Assembly: GCA_021234535.1 (NCBI GenBank)
Contig: CM037839.1
Span: 30,524,975 to 30,588,974, forward strand
Origin: Stichopus chloronotus
Lineage: Eukaryota; Echinodermata; Holothuroidea; Aspidochirotida; Stichopodidae
Length of the DNA: 64,000 nucleotides
Direction: 5' to 3'
The position numbers were made by a program, and so were the translations under genes. Below are positions 48,104 to 61,100 of this stretch, piece by piece (the first letter of the stretch is position 1; each line of letters begins with the position of its first letter). Under the pieces are notes generated by a model. It was not told where the DNA came from. It made no database searches and worked only from the letters and a program-made list of their open reading frames with translations.

Positions 48104-48105
48104 AT

Positions 48106-48197
<92 letters not shown>

Positions 48198-48205
48198 ATA
48201 TATAT
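48104..48205. repeat. (TA)n-rich microsatellite 2
   Basis: TA repeats with interspersed ACATA units, preceded by a short CT run. Confidence 0.95.
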
Positions 48206-48474
48206 AATAGAAGTAAACACACAAATGAAGTAACTTCACTGACTTCCAAGTTTATTATATTATATTATAAATCCCGACGTTTCTGTAATCGCTTTTTCAA
48301 ACTTTCAGTGTGTTCTTTCTGTGCACAGTATATTGTATGTTTTAGTACAAGGAAAACAGTCTGTACTAGCCTTGAAGAAGGAAGGTAGACCCTTCCGAAA
48401 CGTCGGGATTTATAATATAATATAATAAACTTGGAAGTCAGTGAAGTTACTTCATTTGTGTGTTTACTTCTATT
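48206..48474. repeat. Perfect 78-bp inverted repeat with 113-bp spacer, Penelope-type end
   Basis: Arms 48,206-48,283 and 48,397-48,474 are exact reverse complements over 78 bp. The spacer's end reads GAAGAAGGAAGGTAGACCC, followed by TTCCGAAACGTCGGG in the arm: a phrase typical of the ends of Penelope-like elements. Confidence 0.92.
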
Positions 48475-48534
48475 TTGTGTTTTTCAACCTAAATACACTT
48501 GAGATGTTTTGTGCTGTAAAGTGGTGGTCTTATT

Positions 48535-48649
<115 letters not shown>

Positions 48650-50129
48650 TACCAACATATTTGTTTCAAACTCAAGAAAATACAAAATTTTCGAGGCACC
48701 TGCTTCTTCGTCAATGTACGTGATGAGGCTGCCGCTGCATGCTTAGACCGGAATATCATCGCAGATAGTGTAATGCACCAAAGAGTTGTTATTCCCGTTG
48801 AGTCCATTATCCAGGGTATTAAGCTTTCATATATAGATTTGCCAACGTTGGTCCAACATATTTTTGGTATCTGGGTTATTCCCTGTAAGATAGTGAAGGG
48901 AGGAAACATGTTGGCGGGAAAACAACAAAACTACACTTTTGTTTATATCAAATGTAAATCATAGATGTCTAAATATCAACCCTCCCACTATTTGCTTGTT
49001 AAACATCGGGAACAGCCAATTAACTAAGCTTCTATACATGCAGGATCGACAACATGTTACGACTGTTTTTTTTTCGTTGTATTACGGATGTGAGCCGTGA
49101 CGAGTGGAAGTAATAGTCGCCACAGGACAGGGCAATGGATACCACCGAAGAAAGACATACAGTATTATAATTGTTCCGCACTAGGGAAGTATATCTATGG
49201 ATTTAAGTCCCAGTTACCTGTGATCACACAGACATTGTATATACATTTAACTTCCTTCTTTGAACACCACCGTTCAAACTGCTGAAAACGTACCGTGCAA
49301 TCTGGAAAGTTGTAGTAGAACACTGGGTCTGAAAATCATACGCTGTTCTTTTTGGTTAAAGAAAGCATTCAATCGCACATGCTTAGCTTAAATGGTAAGT
49401 TAAAAGTAACTTTCCTTTTGAAATACTAAGTACATCAAAATATATAGAAATAAAAACATTGGGGAAGACATATACATGGTATAAGGGTATGTGTTACTTA
49501 AGTTGTTAACAGGCAGTGTGATTTCACTAACTTAGCTTGGTATGGATGGACAATACCGTTAACAGTCTATTTATTGCAATCCAGAGTTGAGATCAATTAT
49601 TAGAGATTGTATGGAATATTGTATGAGTAACTGTGTATATGTATCCATGGCTTCACGTAGAACCAACAACTACTCTAGTACGGGTTACGCTGCAGAATTA
49701 TCCCCCGGCCCCCCTTCCTGACACTCTAGAGAATTGTAGTCAGAGCTAAGGGTCTCTGGAATGGGATGGATTTTCACACAGCTTTGAACATAGGCGGAGC
49801 AAGCAGTTTCAATCAGAGGAGGCGCTGTCTCATAGAATACCTCTCTGCTCAAAAAATATTGGGGGGGGGGGGGTGAGTGCATCGGGGTTCTATTGCAGAG
49901 AGGGTTGTGATTTTATATATTTCGCCTCCACCTGCGCGAACATTGTAGGCCTAGGCCTTTGAACGTACATACGGTAGCTTGTCAAAGAGTGGTACATAAA
50001 TTGAACTTATCCAGTGACAAACAAACATGGATAACGGCAATTTGATTTTTTATTATATTTCACAGAGGGTCAGTAAGGTCGTACATTTTTAGGCAAAATG
50101 GCGCCAAATAACCAGTTTTCACAACTCTT
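48650..50129. other. No gene; Penelope-like and hAT-like scraps
   Basis: TTTTCGAGGCACCTGCTTCTTCGTCA at about 48,689 is another Penelope-end-like phrase. A G14 run is at about 49,860 and a hAT-like CATAGGCGGAGCAAG at 49,789. No gene recognised. Confidence 0.55.
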
Positions 50130-51095
50130 TCTATGTAGGAACCCATAAGGACTATAGGACTACCTAAACGGAGCGCCACCATCCGTTGGTGCGGTGCGTG
50201 CAAGAATATTTTGGCTTTTCAAACTCCCTAGATTAGCTGCATATGCACAGTCATGAAACAGGGATCTTCATGTTTGCAATTTCCCAAAGTAATGCATGAG
50301 CGCAAAAGTAAATCTACGAAAATGTGAGGAAATATCAAATGGGTTGAGATGACGAATGAATCATAAATTATGCCTCCTCTTTCATAAATTCTGCGATCAC
50401 TTGTCAAATATTTGAATGGTGGTGAACATATTTGTAGTCGCACACTTTTTCATTGGGCAGTGGAGTCACAGTGCTTGTTTGCAGGGTCTCAAGAGACGGT
50501 AAGTGCACTGCTGTGAGTGTAGATAGATTTTTTTTTCTTCCCGAGCCTAGGAATGGATGAGGGGACATCAAGGAGTGTGATGCAGTGATACTGGTATGGG
50601 AAACACAGTACGCCCCTTTTACATTGGCGTGGCCAGACCTTTTACTGAGTCTGAGTCTTGTTTGAAGACTATCTAAGAGGGGTGCTAGCATTGTTAGGAG
50701 CGTACCAGAAAAAAAAATACATAACCCCGGACCGATAAATTGCCGCTGGAAATCGCCGTTCTAACGCTCAGAAAAGTAAGCTGCCGTATTGTCAATATTT
50801 CCTTGGATGAAAAATTAATCTCATTTGGGGGTTTTCAGTGTAAAAAGTGTGATACAAATTTGCATATTTAATGATGAATACTGCACTTGATTAAATCTGA
50901 AGGGAGAAAATTAACACCATCGTTATTTCCTGGATGTGCAAGGAGTACTCAAAGTTGCATTTTCTTTACTTTTTATTTTCTTTAATTTTTCTCATACCTT
51001 TCTTTTTCTATTTACTTTATCTCTTTTGTGGAATACTGAAGTGGGTGGCTGTGATCAGTTTGAGTCGGTCATATGGTAGCTCCGCCACTAGTTTT
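50130..51095. mobile_element. Dispersed hAT-like repeat, copy 2
   Basis: Direct copy of 27,490-28,370 over about 850 bp, extended on the left by a block (ACTACCTAAACGGAGCGCCACC) shared with the elements at 35,640 and 27,010. Right end CATATGGTAGCTCCGCCACTAG. No transposase. Confidence 0.75.
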
Positions 51096-52559
51096 GAATC
51101 TTTATCTTCTTGAATATTTAGTTGCGCTATAAATTAAGAGAAAGAAGTCCAGTTAATGGAATGGGTTTGAATACGTTTTCATAAAAAAAAAATAGTCATC
51201 ACAGCTTGTGGAAATCCAAGAGCAAAAAAGAGGTTTCTTTCCTTTAGATTAGAGTGTAATTTCATAGGGGTATAGGAGGAGGTCCAGTTGAAGAATTCCA
51301 ACATTTTCGGGCAAATGGTTTTTGGACAGATAATCTGAACATGAATATGCCTACTATTCTAGCCTATTGTAAAACTTTAAAAATTCACTCTCAGACTAAC
51401 TCAAGTCAAACGTGAAGGTAGGTCTATGTTAAGGACCTACTGCAGCACCTGCTGTGTTTATTGAGTATTCATCTTTACATCTTTGATCACAGAATTAAAA
51501 TAAAATGATTTCGTATTTCAGGCAAAATATACTTTGCCTCATTGTTGCTATACACCTACGTGTTCCATGTCCAGCTCCCACGCAGTTTATTGGAGGAACC
51601 ACCTCTTGGTTAATGGCATGCGTTATCCGTCGTTGTAGACGAATTTCTGCCTACCGTATTGAAAATGGTGTTACTAAGGTTTGGGGGGAAAAGTTCCCAG
51701 AACGGTATATGAAGTGAGGTACCAAATGTTTAACTTTCATTCCTAGAAGCTTTTGGGTCTATACATTGACGAATAATATGAAAACACACACACACACACG
51801 GTGTGCACTAAATTGACGGCTTGGTTGTGGAAGTCAGATAGATATAACGTGCAAACAATATCCATCGATTAACCAGAAGACTGGTAAACTTGTTTATGTA
51901 AAGAATTACATGTAACATGTAACATGTAACTTATTCACGTGGAGAGTAGGAGTCCGAGTTCAAGCACTGTCTTGTGCTTTTCATTTATAAGATCATTGGT
52001 TTTCACTCTTTGTTTTACACAAGATAGGAGAATCGCTAAACTAGACAAAAGCCAGTACATTATTATCCTCCCTTATAGCCAAACCACAAACAACAAGCTG
52101 GCGTTAAATGGACCTCTTAAAAGGAAATTACAAGTCGTGAGAGTTATTTCAAACTACACAACTTGTAATTTGAAAAAAAAAAAGGTGGTGATAGCAACAA
52201 ATTGTGAAATTTATTGTTTGGTTAAATCTCCGGTTATTCAATGACCACAATTTGTATCAATGTAACATAACCCATAAATGTAATAACAACTGTAAATGTA
52301 ATACCCACCTTCAATGTAATAACAAATTAACATACCATACAAAATGTAATATTCTTTATTCATAAATGGAATACTCTGACCCCACCACAAACGTACTATT
52401 TTGTTTACCATGTAATAACGCCAAAGTGTGGCCTTTGACCCACATTGTGGGTGGAGGATATTTGCCTGCGCATACTGCACTATTCTGTCCGATGTATCAA
52501 ACTGAGTGGATTTTATAGTTTGTATATCCATATAAAAGCTTTGAACTTTAGATGCACCC
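51096..52559. other. No confident gene
   Basis: A 70-codon frame at 51,505-51,717 (with RVPCPAPTQFIGGTTSW and a TTTCAG site in front) looks mildly exon-like but I do not recognise it. A short CA run is at 51,783-51,799. At 52,255-52,350 there are repeated AATGTAATAACAA phrases. Confidence 0.45.
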
Positions 52560-53330
52560 TTGCTCAAAGTTTATATATTGCTTTATATCTGGCTATATGT
52601 GTGGCTATATGCGTTTCATAAAGTCTTGATATGGCCATGTAAAACCACATGTAACTTGATCAAAGTGTCATCGAGATATGTACATAGGGTTTGATATGGC
52701 CATATTGAGTCAGATATTACTTGATATAAGTGTAATCCAGATATGTATAGATAGTTTGAGATGGCCTTATAAAGTCAGAAATAACTTGAAGCGAGTGCAA
52801 TCCAGATATGCACATAGGGTTTGGCATGGACATATGAAGTTAGAATTTGATACACGTGTCTTCCATATACGTAAGGTTTGATATATCCATATAAAGTCAG
52901 ATTTAACTTGATAAAAATGACATCCAAATATGTATATGTAGCTTGATGTGGCCATATAAAATCACATGTAACTTGACACAAGTGCAGTCCAGATACACAC
53001 ATATGGTTTGACATGGCCATATGAAACCAGACACAGTTTGATACACTTGTCATCCAGATAGGTGGGGTAAGTAAGGTTCGATATGTTCATAAAAAGTCAG
53101 ATATAACTGGAAAAAAAAAAAAACATGTCAGGTAAACAATGCAAGTTTCGTACCGCCACATCAAGTTAGATATAGTCTGATCAAAGACATGCCAGATATA
53201 CCTAACAAGTTTTATAGGGCTATATCAAACCAGGTTATATCACATATGATCATATCAATATTCAGATATGACTTGATATAAAACAATGCCAGATATGCAA
53301 TTCAAGTTTTGTGAGGCCATCGCAATTTTC
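52560..53330. repeat. Degenerate 60-85-bp tandem array (GATATGGCCATAT-type)
   Basis: About ten diverged units built on 'TTTGATATGGCCATATAAAGTCAGATATAACTTGATA..AGTG..ATCCAGATATGTACATAGG'. The reading frames within are artefacts. Confidence 0.85.
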
Positions 53331-53774
53331 TATTTTTTCTTTAAAGTTGGTAACTTTTTCCACTAACAAACCTTCACGTTCTTGGAAAGTTGTAGAATGC
53401 AACCCTATACAGAAGTCATCAAATTCAAACCGTTTCTTTCTAATATTCAGCCTCTTAAACTAACATGTATGCAAATGATTTGTTACTGTGGGCGGAGTCA
53501 TGATTTAGAGTTCTGATTTTCATTTTCTATGCTTTAAGACGTTAAACGTAGAAAGTTTGAAGCATTTCACTATGAAGTACGTAGTCAAATTGCTCTACTG
53601 ACATCAGTTTTATGTAATATTTTAGGCAGATTTATCCAATATTCAGGTAGTTCTGCCATTTGATTGTAGCCCAGGACTTCTGATGCTTGATACAAAGGGT
53701 GAACTAAAAGGTGCACTGATTTAGCTTTAATGCAAATGTGGCTGTGCATTGCAGGACACTTCTTAATGCACACA
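53331..53774. other. No gene recognised
   Basis: AT-rich DNA between two ATATGG-type arrays. Confidence 0.5.
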
Positions 53775-54200
53775 AATTAAATCAGTATCTAGCCTCAATT
53801 ATATCAATTTACATCTGTCCCATATCAAATCTGAACCATATACAAATTTATTTGGGCCATATATGGCCTTTACTGTCATATCAGGCTATATCTGTCCTAG
53901 TTTGTGTTAAAGTCAGTTACAAATCCCATATTTGGCTCAGATATGGTCCAGATATAAAGTCCATATATGACGTAGATATTGAATTGCCATATATGGGGCA
54001 TATATGGATTTGCCATTTATGCACCATAGCTGCCCATATGGTTCAGCCATATGCAATTTTATATGGGCCATATATGGCCTTAATGTTGTATCAGGTTATA
54101 TCGGCCCAATTTTTGTTAAAGCCACATACAAATTCTATATATGGTCCAGATATATGGCTAAGATATAAAATTCCATATATGGCCCATGTATTGCTGTTGA
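53775..54200. repeat. CCATATATGG-rich tandem repeat, about 210-bp period
   Basis: Two diverged units with GGGCCATATATGGCC and TATATCNG.CC.A.TTTTGTTAAAG phrases. It contains five perfect CC(A/T)6GG decamers at 53,857, 53,926, 53,987, 54,068 and 54,173. The 229-codon frame that spans it is judged to be repeat translation, since its protein has the same periodicity. Confidence 0.8.
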
Positions 54201-55066
54201 GTAAGGGTGTGGCCACAAGACTCACTAGGCATCTTTTGATTGCTTCCATGGGCCCGTTCAATTTGCTTTGCACATCGTCAATTATTTATTATTTTAATGT
54301 CTTCTCAAACAAACCATTACCACAAAATATCTGTATATTCTCAAGCACTTTAAATTCCAGCCTGCCTCTATTTCAATACCGTATAGCCCATATTGCTAGA
54401 TCATATTCGTATACACTAGGAATATGACTGCCGTCAAATCAGACTTATTGGTCGTGCCCTTGTCTACAGGGAGGGAGGGAGGGGGGTTACCTGGGAGGTT
54501 GGGGCACGCGCATGCGAAGGCTCCATTTCGACTTTACTCTTAATGCCATGAAACTGAACAGAAAAAGAAGACAGGACGCCATCAGAGCAAGCTAAGCGTA
54601 AGTTAAATATACAGAATGGAATTGTTGTGTGCCGTGTGTTATTGTACCCCATTGTTTGAATTTGTCCCACTTGCTTAGATTTTATTGTACTAGTTTATAA
54701 TATAACATATCTTTGTTAATCTCTCTGTACAATTTGCCCACAATCTTACTCTTATAGAGGGTACACTGGAGAAAGTATCACAGCTTCCATAAGTTCCTTT
54801 GAACTGCTTTACTTTATAGTTGTTATATGAGTGAAAGGAAACAGGTGGGAATAATCATGTTGCATAAATAAAACTGAATATGGAGGGGGTGGGGTATGAA
54901 TGGTTAAACGGTATGCTTCTATGATCAATAACTGTGACCATAAACTTAGACAGGGTATTCCTTGTATACGACATGCCACGAAGAGTCATTCTCAGGTAGG
55001 AAAAAGATCCTCAAATGAATCAAGTCAGTTATTTATTTTAGAATTACTTTCTTGTCTGTATTTTAG
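54201..55066. other. Upstream region of the Tie-like gene
   Basis: No coding homology. A possible untranslated first exon ends near 54,597 (AGCAAGCTAAGC|GTAAGTT), in front of the acceptor at 55,066; this is a guess from the donor sequence only. Confidence 0.35.
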
Positions 55067-55158
55067 GTTCTCGATGACAGCGATGGGTATTTACTTCATA
55101 TTGATTTCGTTTGTGATCATCCATTTGGTTATTTATCCCTGGAGCGGCCACACACAAG
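55067..55158 (+). CDS. Tie-like gene, signal-peptide exon
   Basis: Acceptor TGTATTTTAG at 55,066, start ATG at 55,074, donor CACAAG|GTATGT. Encodes MTAMGIYFILISFVIIHLVI then YPWSGHTQ: a short N-region, a hydrophobic core and a small-residue cleavage area. An upstream in-frame ATG at 54,900 exists but would bury the signal peptide and ignores the acceptor, so I prefer 55,074. Confidence 0.8.
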
Positions 55159-58100
55159 GTATGTTCAATGAGATCCAAGTATCGAATATGGCAGTGAAAC
55201 ATTTCATTTGTTATCACCCTCGATTTTCTCATTTTGAAAAGTAGAACATTTGACTACACACATGATTAGGTCATAAGTTATCTCATATAATTAAAATAAA
55301 TTAACCGAAATAACTTCAACCGTTTGCTTTTGAAAACAGTGCAATTGAATGTTAATTAAATGACAATCGTTTCCCCTAACGTAACATCACAATGAGTACG
55401 TGGGAGGTATATGTTTGAGATAACGTACACTGATCTTGCAATCTAATGTTTAATGTTTCTCTTCAGAAGCAGTGCAACTGACATTGCTAGCCGGAGGATA
55501 CATTTTATCAGACAACGAAGACAACAGGCAGTACCAGTGCTACGTCAGTAATCTCAATGTAGATGTCAGAGACGACGTTACCATGACGTCATCAAGACTG
55601 GTCTGGACGAGAGATGGAGAAGCTATGAATCGTGATCCCCCACTTGCAGAATTCAGATTTCACACTCGATGGCCTCGATATGTAGTTACTTGGGGCCGTG
55701 GTATATACACTATAAATGATATGTTTGGAGTGTTTTCCTGCACTGGTGAAATCAACGGAAAAGAAGATACTAAAGTCTCACACATCCGTATGAGATCAGA
55801 TGGTTGGTGAAGTAACATGAAATTCAATGTAGATTCAATCACATAATACAAAAAGATATAAGAAAAAAGTTCATCAGGGTAGCAGTGAGTGTTTTCTTGT
55901 CTTCTTTATCATAATTAATATTCATGAAGTGAATTAGAGGTTGCAGATACTTCAAGCAGCCATTCATAAAGTAGATGTTGTGGTTTTAAAATTATACTGG
56001 ACATTATACACATGTTTAGTTTGACATATTCTCAGTACGTTAATCAACGAAATTTATTCCTTATATTTTAGCTTACATTGTTCCGACGGATGGATTGCTC
56101 TCTCAGACAGTAAGCATCAACGATACAAAAGTTACTATCAGCATGATTGGAGCTAATGAAGATGTAGCTATGTTTAGATGGAACAGAAACAACATTCGAT
56201 TACCTTCAGCTGATGGTTTATATAACTTCACAATCAATAAACGGATAAATCGAGAAGATGCTGGAGTGTATGAATGCTATATTGACGGAAGGAGGAACAC
56301 GGCAGGACAAGCTTTGAAGTTGCTTATTGTTCGAGGCGAGTTGTAATAAACAACATTTATAGAAATGTAATGTTTTTTAAAATGATTCAGTTACGAAACT
56401 ATGTTGACATACAATGCTTAGAGTGATCTGTATCTTGTTCATGCACTGCCATCATCTGCAGAGTCAAATTGAGGCAATAGTTCTGAAAGTGATCCATAAA
56501 TGGTACGAAGTCTCTCTAAATGTCTCAGATATTGATGTAATATGTTCTCTTTGAGGACCAGGATTTTATGTATTTTTTAAGTAAAACAAAACAAGACTGT
56601 GGAAGCGTGAACCAAGCAATATTTTTGCAATGTATTAAATGTACGTTAAAATTATCCGAGAACGACATCGTTGATGTATTTAATACGCAGGATGTCCGGC
56701 TACTCAATGGGACCCTCCTGACTGTTTAAGAGTTTGTGAAAGCTGCTATAACGGAGGAATATGCGACGAAAATACCGGAAAATGTGTTTGTGCTCCTGGT
56801 TTCAACGAATCTCAATGCAAAAATAGTAGGTTTTCTTTAACGCGGGCCGGATCGACGTTTTCAGTTACTAATATCGAACCAATATGTTATTGCTGCTAAT
56901 CTATAGTTCAGATTCATCGTACTGCTTTATTGTGTTAAGCCTTCTCCAATAAACACGAATAGACATTCCCTCAAATTATTGCCAAAATATGTCTCCTCAG
57001 ATGAAATGTGCAAAAACATTCCATTAACACTGCTTTCTACAGACTGAACTTCTCGATGTCCTTACAATTAATTGGCATCCTTTTATTTTCTCCGTTCTCG
57101 ACATATGACATCTCATTGTGTAAATTATTTCTACTTATGTCTTCCTGAAACCTGCATTTCTCATGGTTTGTTTCCCCTTTCCCACTTGTCTTTTTTATAA
57201 CTTTTAAAAGACAAATTGCTTTAAATTTGGCAAAGCGATAATGTCTTAAACATGAATAAAAATAATTTTCATTTTTCGTCTTATCTCACATCTGAAGTCT
57301 CGGAAAGAGACATAATCATTGTGACGTTGTATAGTTTAAGATACAGTGGAAAAAATATTGAGTATAAGATAGACTGGAAAAATGTCGAGTAATTATTAAC
57401 ACTAAGGACTAGGAATCCTTCTGGATATACTATCACTACTCCCACCATCTCACACCATTGTACAAGACGCTTTGCTCATTTTTTAATTACGCATATATAC
57501 TTGTTCAAATATCCCTATTCACTCGGCACATGATGAATGCACAACTTATGTTAATATACAATGCATGCAAGGTTGAAATGTTTATGTATTAATGAACCGG
57601 AAGAGGTCTTACCTTTCGATCAAACAAATGGCTGAGCTATTTAGATTATGAGTGGCTAACTGAAATCCACGTATACCAGCTATGTATTTTTTCATATTTT
57701 GATACTAAAACCTGTAACTCGCATTTACGTTAATGACATACTAATATCTTTATGACAGCCTGTGGAGGAAACTCTTTTGGACATAGGTGTGAATTCCGAT
57801 GTACATCGAGAAACAATATAGATGCGTGTAGAGGTAACTTGTTTTGTCTTAATGATCCATTTGGCTGCAGATGCATCACCGGTTTCGGAGGATTAAACTG
57901 TAATGAAGGTATGAACTAAGTAAATAAACTAACCATACACAAGTTTGTGATTAATGCCAAGTCTTGGTTCTTCTTTTTTGTGCTAATGCTATTAATTACA
58001 ATATCAATTAGGAAGTGTGTTACCCTATGTAGGCCACACATTCCTTTGCCCTGACTTCCTTTGCCCTGACCAACAGAATGTCCTCCAGGAACATTCGGGG

Positions 58101-61100
58101 CAAGCTGTTTGCAGACTTGCCACTGTGCAACAAACGAATGTGACAGGCATACTGGAGTCTGCAGTAACTCTGAGTGCTCCCGTGGATGGACAGGAACCAA
58201 CTGTCAAGGTCAGTGTCATTAGGAAAGTGTGGTTTTGGTGATATTACTTAAAAAAAATAATACAACCTTTTGTCTTACGACAATATTCATTGCAGTGCGA
58301 TCAGTAGTAAGCAACTCTGACGGAGAATTTACATCTTATCAACTATGAAGTTAATGACAAACCAGGGACTTTGAGACTCTTAACTCTGTGCAAACACAAA
58401 CGTGTTGTCAAGAGCTACAAATTTGCATAGGTGAATAATGAAAGTAGTGACTCATTTCACATGCATTTCCACTTTATCTTGCCTACAATAAGTGTGAAAA
58501 TGTGACGTTACATCACAATTTGAATGTGCTGTACTGCTGTGCTGTGCTGTACCGTATTTTGCAAGATTTTCTGGATCATAATTTGAAATAGTAGTGCATT
58601 TACAAAAAAGCCTTAAATAAGCTGAAATAAAAGAATTCTTCGTACATTATGAACTTTGTTGATAGATTGATGACCATTGAGGTGTCTACATTGATAGAGT
58701 TAATATCAACGACATTGATAGTATAATAACAACTAGTAATAACCTTTAACTAAGGTCATATTCCTTCTATAAATATTGGTTTTCAGTTTTTAATACGCTC
58801 TCTTTATTCTTTTTAAGAATGTGACGGACCTTTTTACGGATCTGATTGTACCAAGGAATGTCATTGTGAAAAGCAGCTTTGCAACAGTGAGACTGGATTA
58901 TGTAAACCTGGTGGATGCCTAGAGCAATGGATTGATCTCTTTCCTCCCTTCAGTTGTCAAACAGGTATAATTCAACTTTCTATCAACAACAACCATAATA
59001 CAGTAGATATATATCAAACGTTTCTTTGCAGAAAGTACCTCAACGCGGTTATCATTATACTAAAATGAACCAAAATTCTCAAAAGTATTGTTCTTTCGAT
59101 ATTCCGATTATGAGAATTTTTTTTCTAAATCTGACATTATAGCATTAGTATGTGTCACAAGCTATACCTATGCTTTAAATGAAATATGAAATGTGTATAA
59201 GCTTCCTTTCTTGCGATCATGTTTACAAGGTTTTCACAATTTAGCCCTTACATTTATACTATATTTCACCTCCATTAAAGACCAAATGGTTCTTGCACTC
59301 TATCAAAGAGATACAACTACACACTGAATATAGCATCTGTCGAAGCTTCCCGTCTTGAGTCGTTTACAAGAATTTCATAATGTGACCCTATTGACCTCAA
59401 ATGACCTTTCACCTTCACCTAAAAACAATGGAATTCATAATACACCATGATGCACCAACATTCTAAACGGGAGATCAGCGAAAGTATTGACCTGCACCAA
59501 AGTCAACATAATTAATGTGGTACACCAACATACCACATATATGACATTTGTCCAAGCTTCTCTTCTTGAGATATCGTGTTTACAAGGTAGACGTCACATT
59601 CACAAACACACACACACACCGCCGCATCATTGCAAAGGTTACGATTTCATCCAAACCAAAAATAGATAATATACATCACATGTATAACAATGATCATGAA
59701 ATTGACTAAACTAAGAGCATACCGGTACGTGAAATACAACGAAAGTAGTACTCGTAACCTGTTTTTGCAGAATTGTTTTGAACATGTACTGTGCAGTTCA
59801 CAGCTGCATAGTTAGAGGCGAAGGTTTCTACGGATGTTCCAATGAACATCCAATGAGTGCCATTGTGAGAAAGAGTTTTGTAACATTGAGACTGGTCGAA
59901 GTAAACCTCGCGAATGCCCAAGCACTGGAATGGTCTCTTTCCGACTTTTAGATGTCAAACATGCAGGTGAAAATTACAGTTGTTGCAGCTTTGAAGTGTT
60001 ATATTTACTTCTTCAAGAAAGCACCAAGTACGACTGAAACAAAAGTTTATGCACCAGTTAATGCTGATAAATAAACTTCATGAGACACCCTCTCCCCCAA
60101 TCCTACACACACACACTCACGCACGCACACACACACACACACACCTAAACACACACATATACATACAAAACAGATGTAAAATATCATTGCAATAATCATA
60201 AACAAATAGGAAACAAAATCTAAAGTATTTTCGACGACTGCCTATTTTTTTTTTCCAATACCAAGGTTTGGTTAGAATTACCATGAACTCAAAACAGAAT
60301 CCAGGAATTCCTGGATGGGTTACATGTGTTGCATTTGAAGGTGAAGGCGGGGATCTGGATAGCCTGGAACTTGTCGTGTCACGTAATAAATTGGATCTTG
60401 ATATGAAGGGTATCACCAGCGAAAGCGTCAGCAGAGAAGGCTCAAACAAAACCCACCGATTCCTTGTAAATACTGTCAACGAAGGAGATGTGTTCTTTTG
60501 TCAACTTAGACAGATCAATATACCACCAGCGATATTGCAAGTCACTGCAGAGACATATGGTGAGCCTGGGTTCTGAACAGAGTATAATCTTCATATAATT
60601 TTCGACTTCTTATTGAATGGGATTGCATTGAAACGCATTGGATGTCTTACATTTGTGTATCTGTCTATCTGTCTCCCAGTCTGCGCATCTTTCTGTCTAT
60701 CAGTCTATCAGTCTCCCTGTCTATCTGTCAGTCCTGTCTATCTGTCTGTCTATAAGTTACAGCAACTGTCGTGGATGCTTACTGCCACTTACACCTTCAG
60801 TAACATTGAAGTATCACGTTATCACGTATCACAGATTGAATAGATCCTGTTGTTATTTCGTATTCGCGTCATCCGGCCAACATTAAAAAAGTGGAGAAAC
60901 AGGAATATAAACGTAATGAAATATCTCATCCAATATCATCGTTGATCTCTGTACATATGAGATTTCTTAACTCTTTTCATTTTATTGTACTTAATCTATG
61001 CTCTTTTCCCTGAAGCAGTATCGATAGTTGGTATCTTAGTTGTCATAGTTTGGTTTCAATGTAAGTCTACAGAAGACCGGCAATGAACCCCGTGCTGCAT

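Noticed and set aside
51505..51717. 70-codon plus-strand frame
   Set aside because: Mildly exon-like but no homology, no convincing donor and no neighbouring exon; listed only as a note.
53738..54427. 229-codon plus-strand frame, the longest in the window
   Set aside because: It lies over the CCATATATGG tandem array; the protein repeats with the DNA period (IWLRYGPDIK... and IYGPDIWLRYK) and has no known domain.
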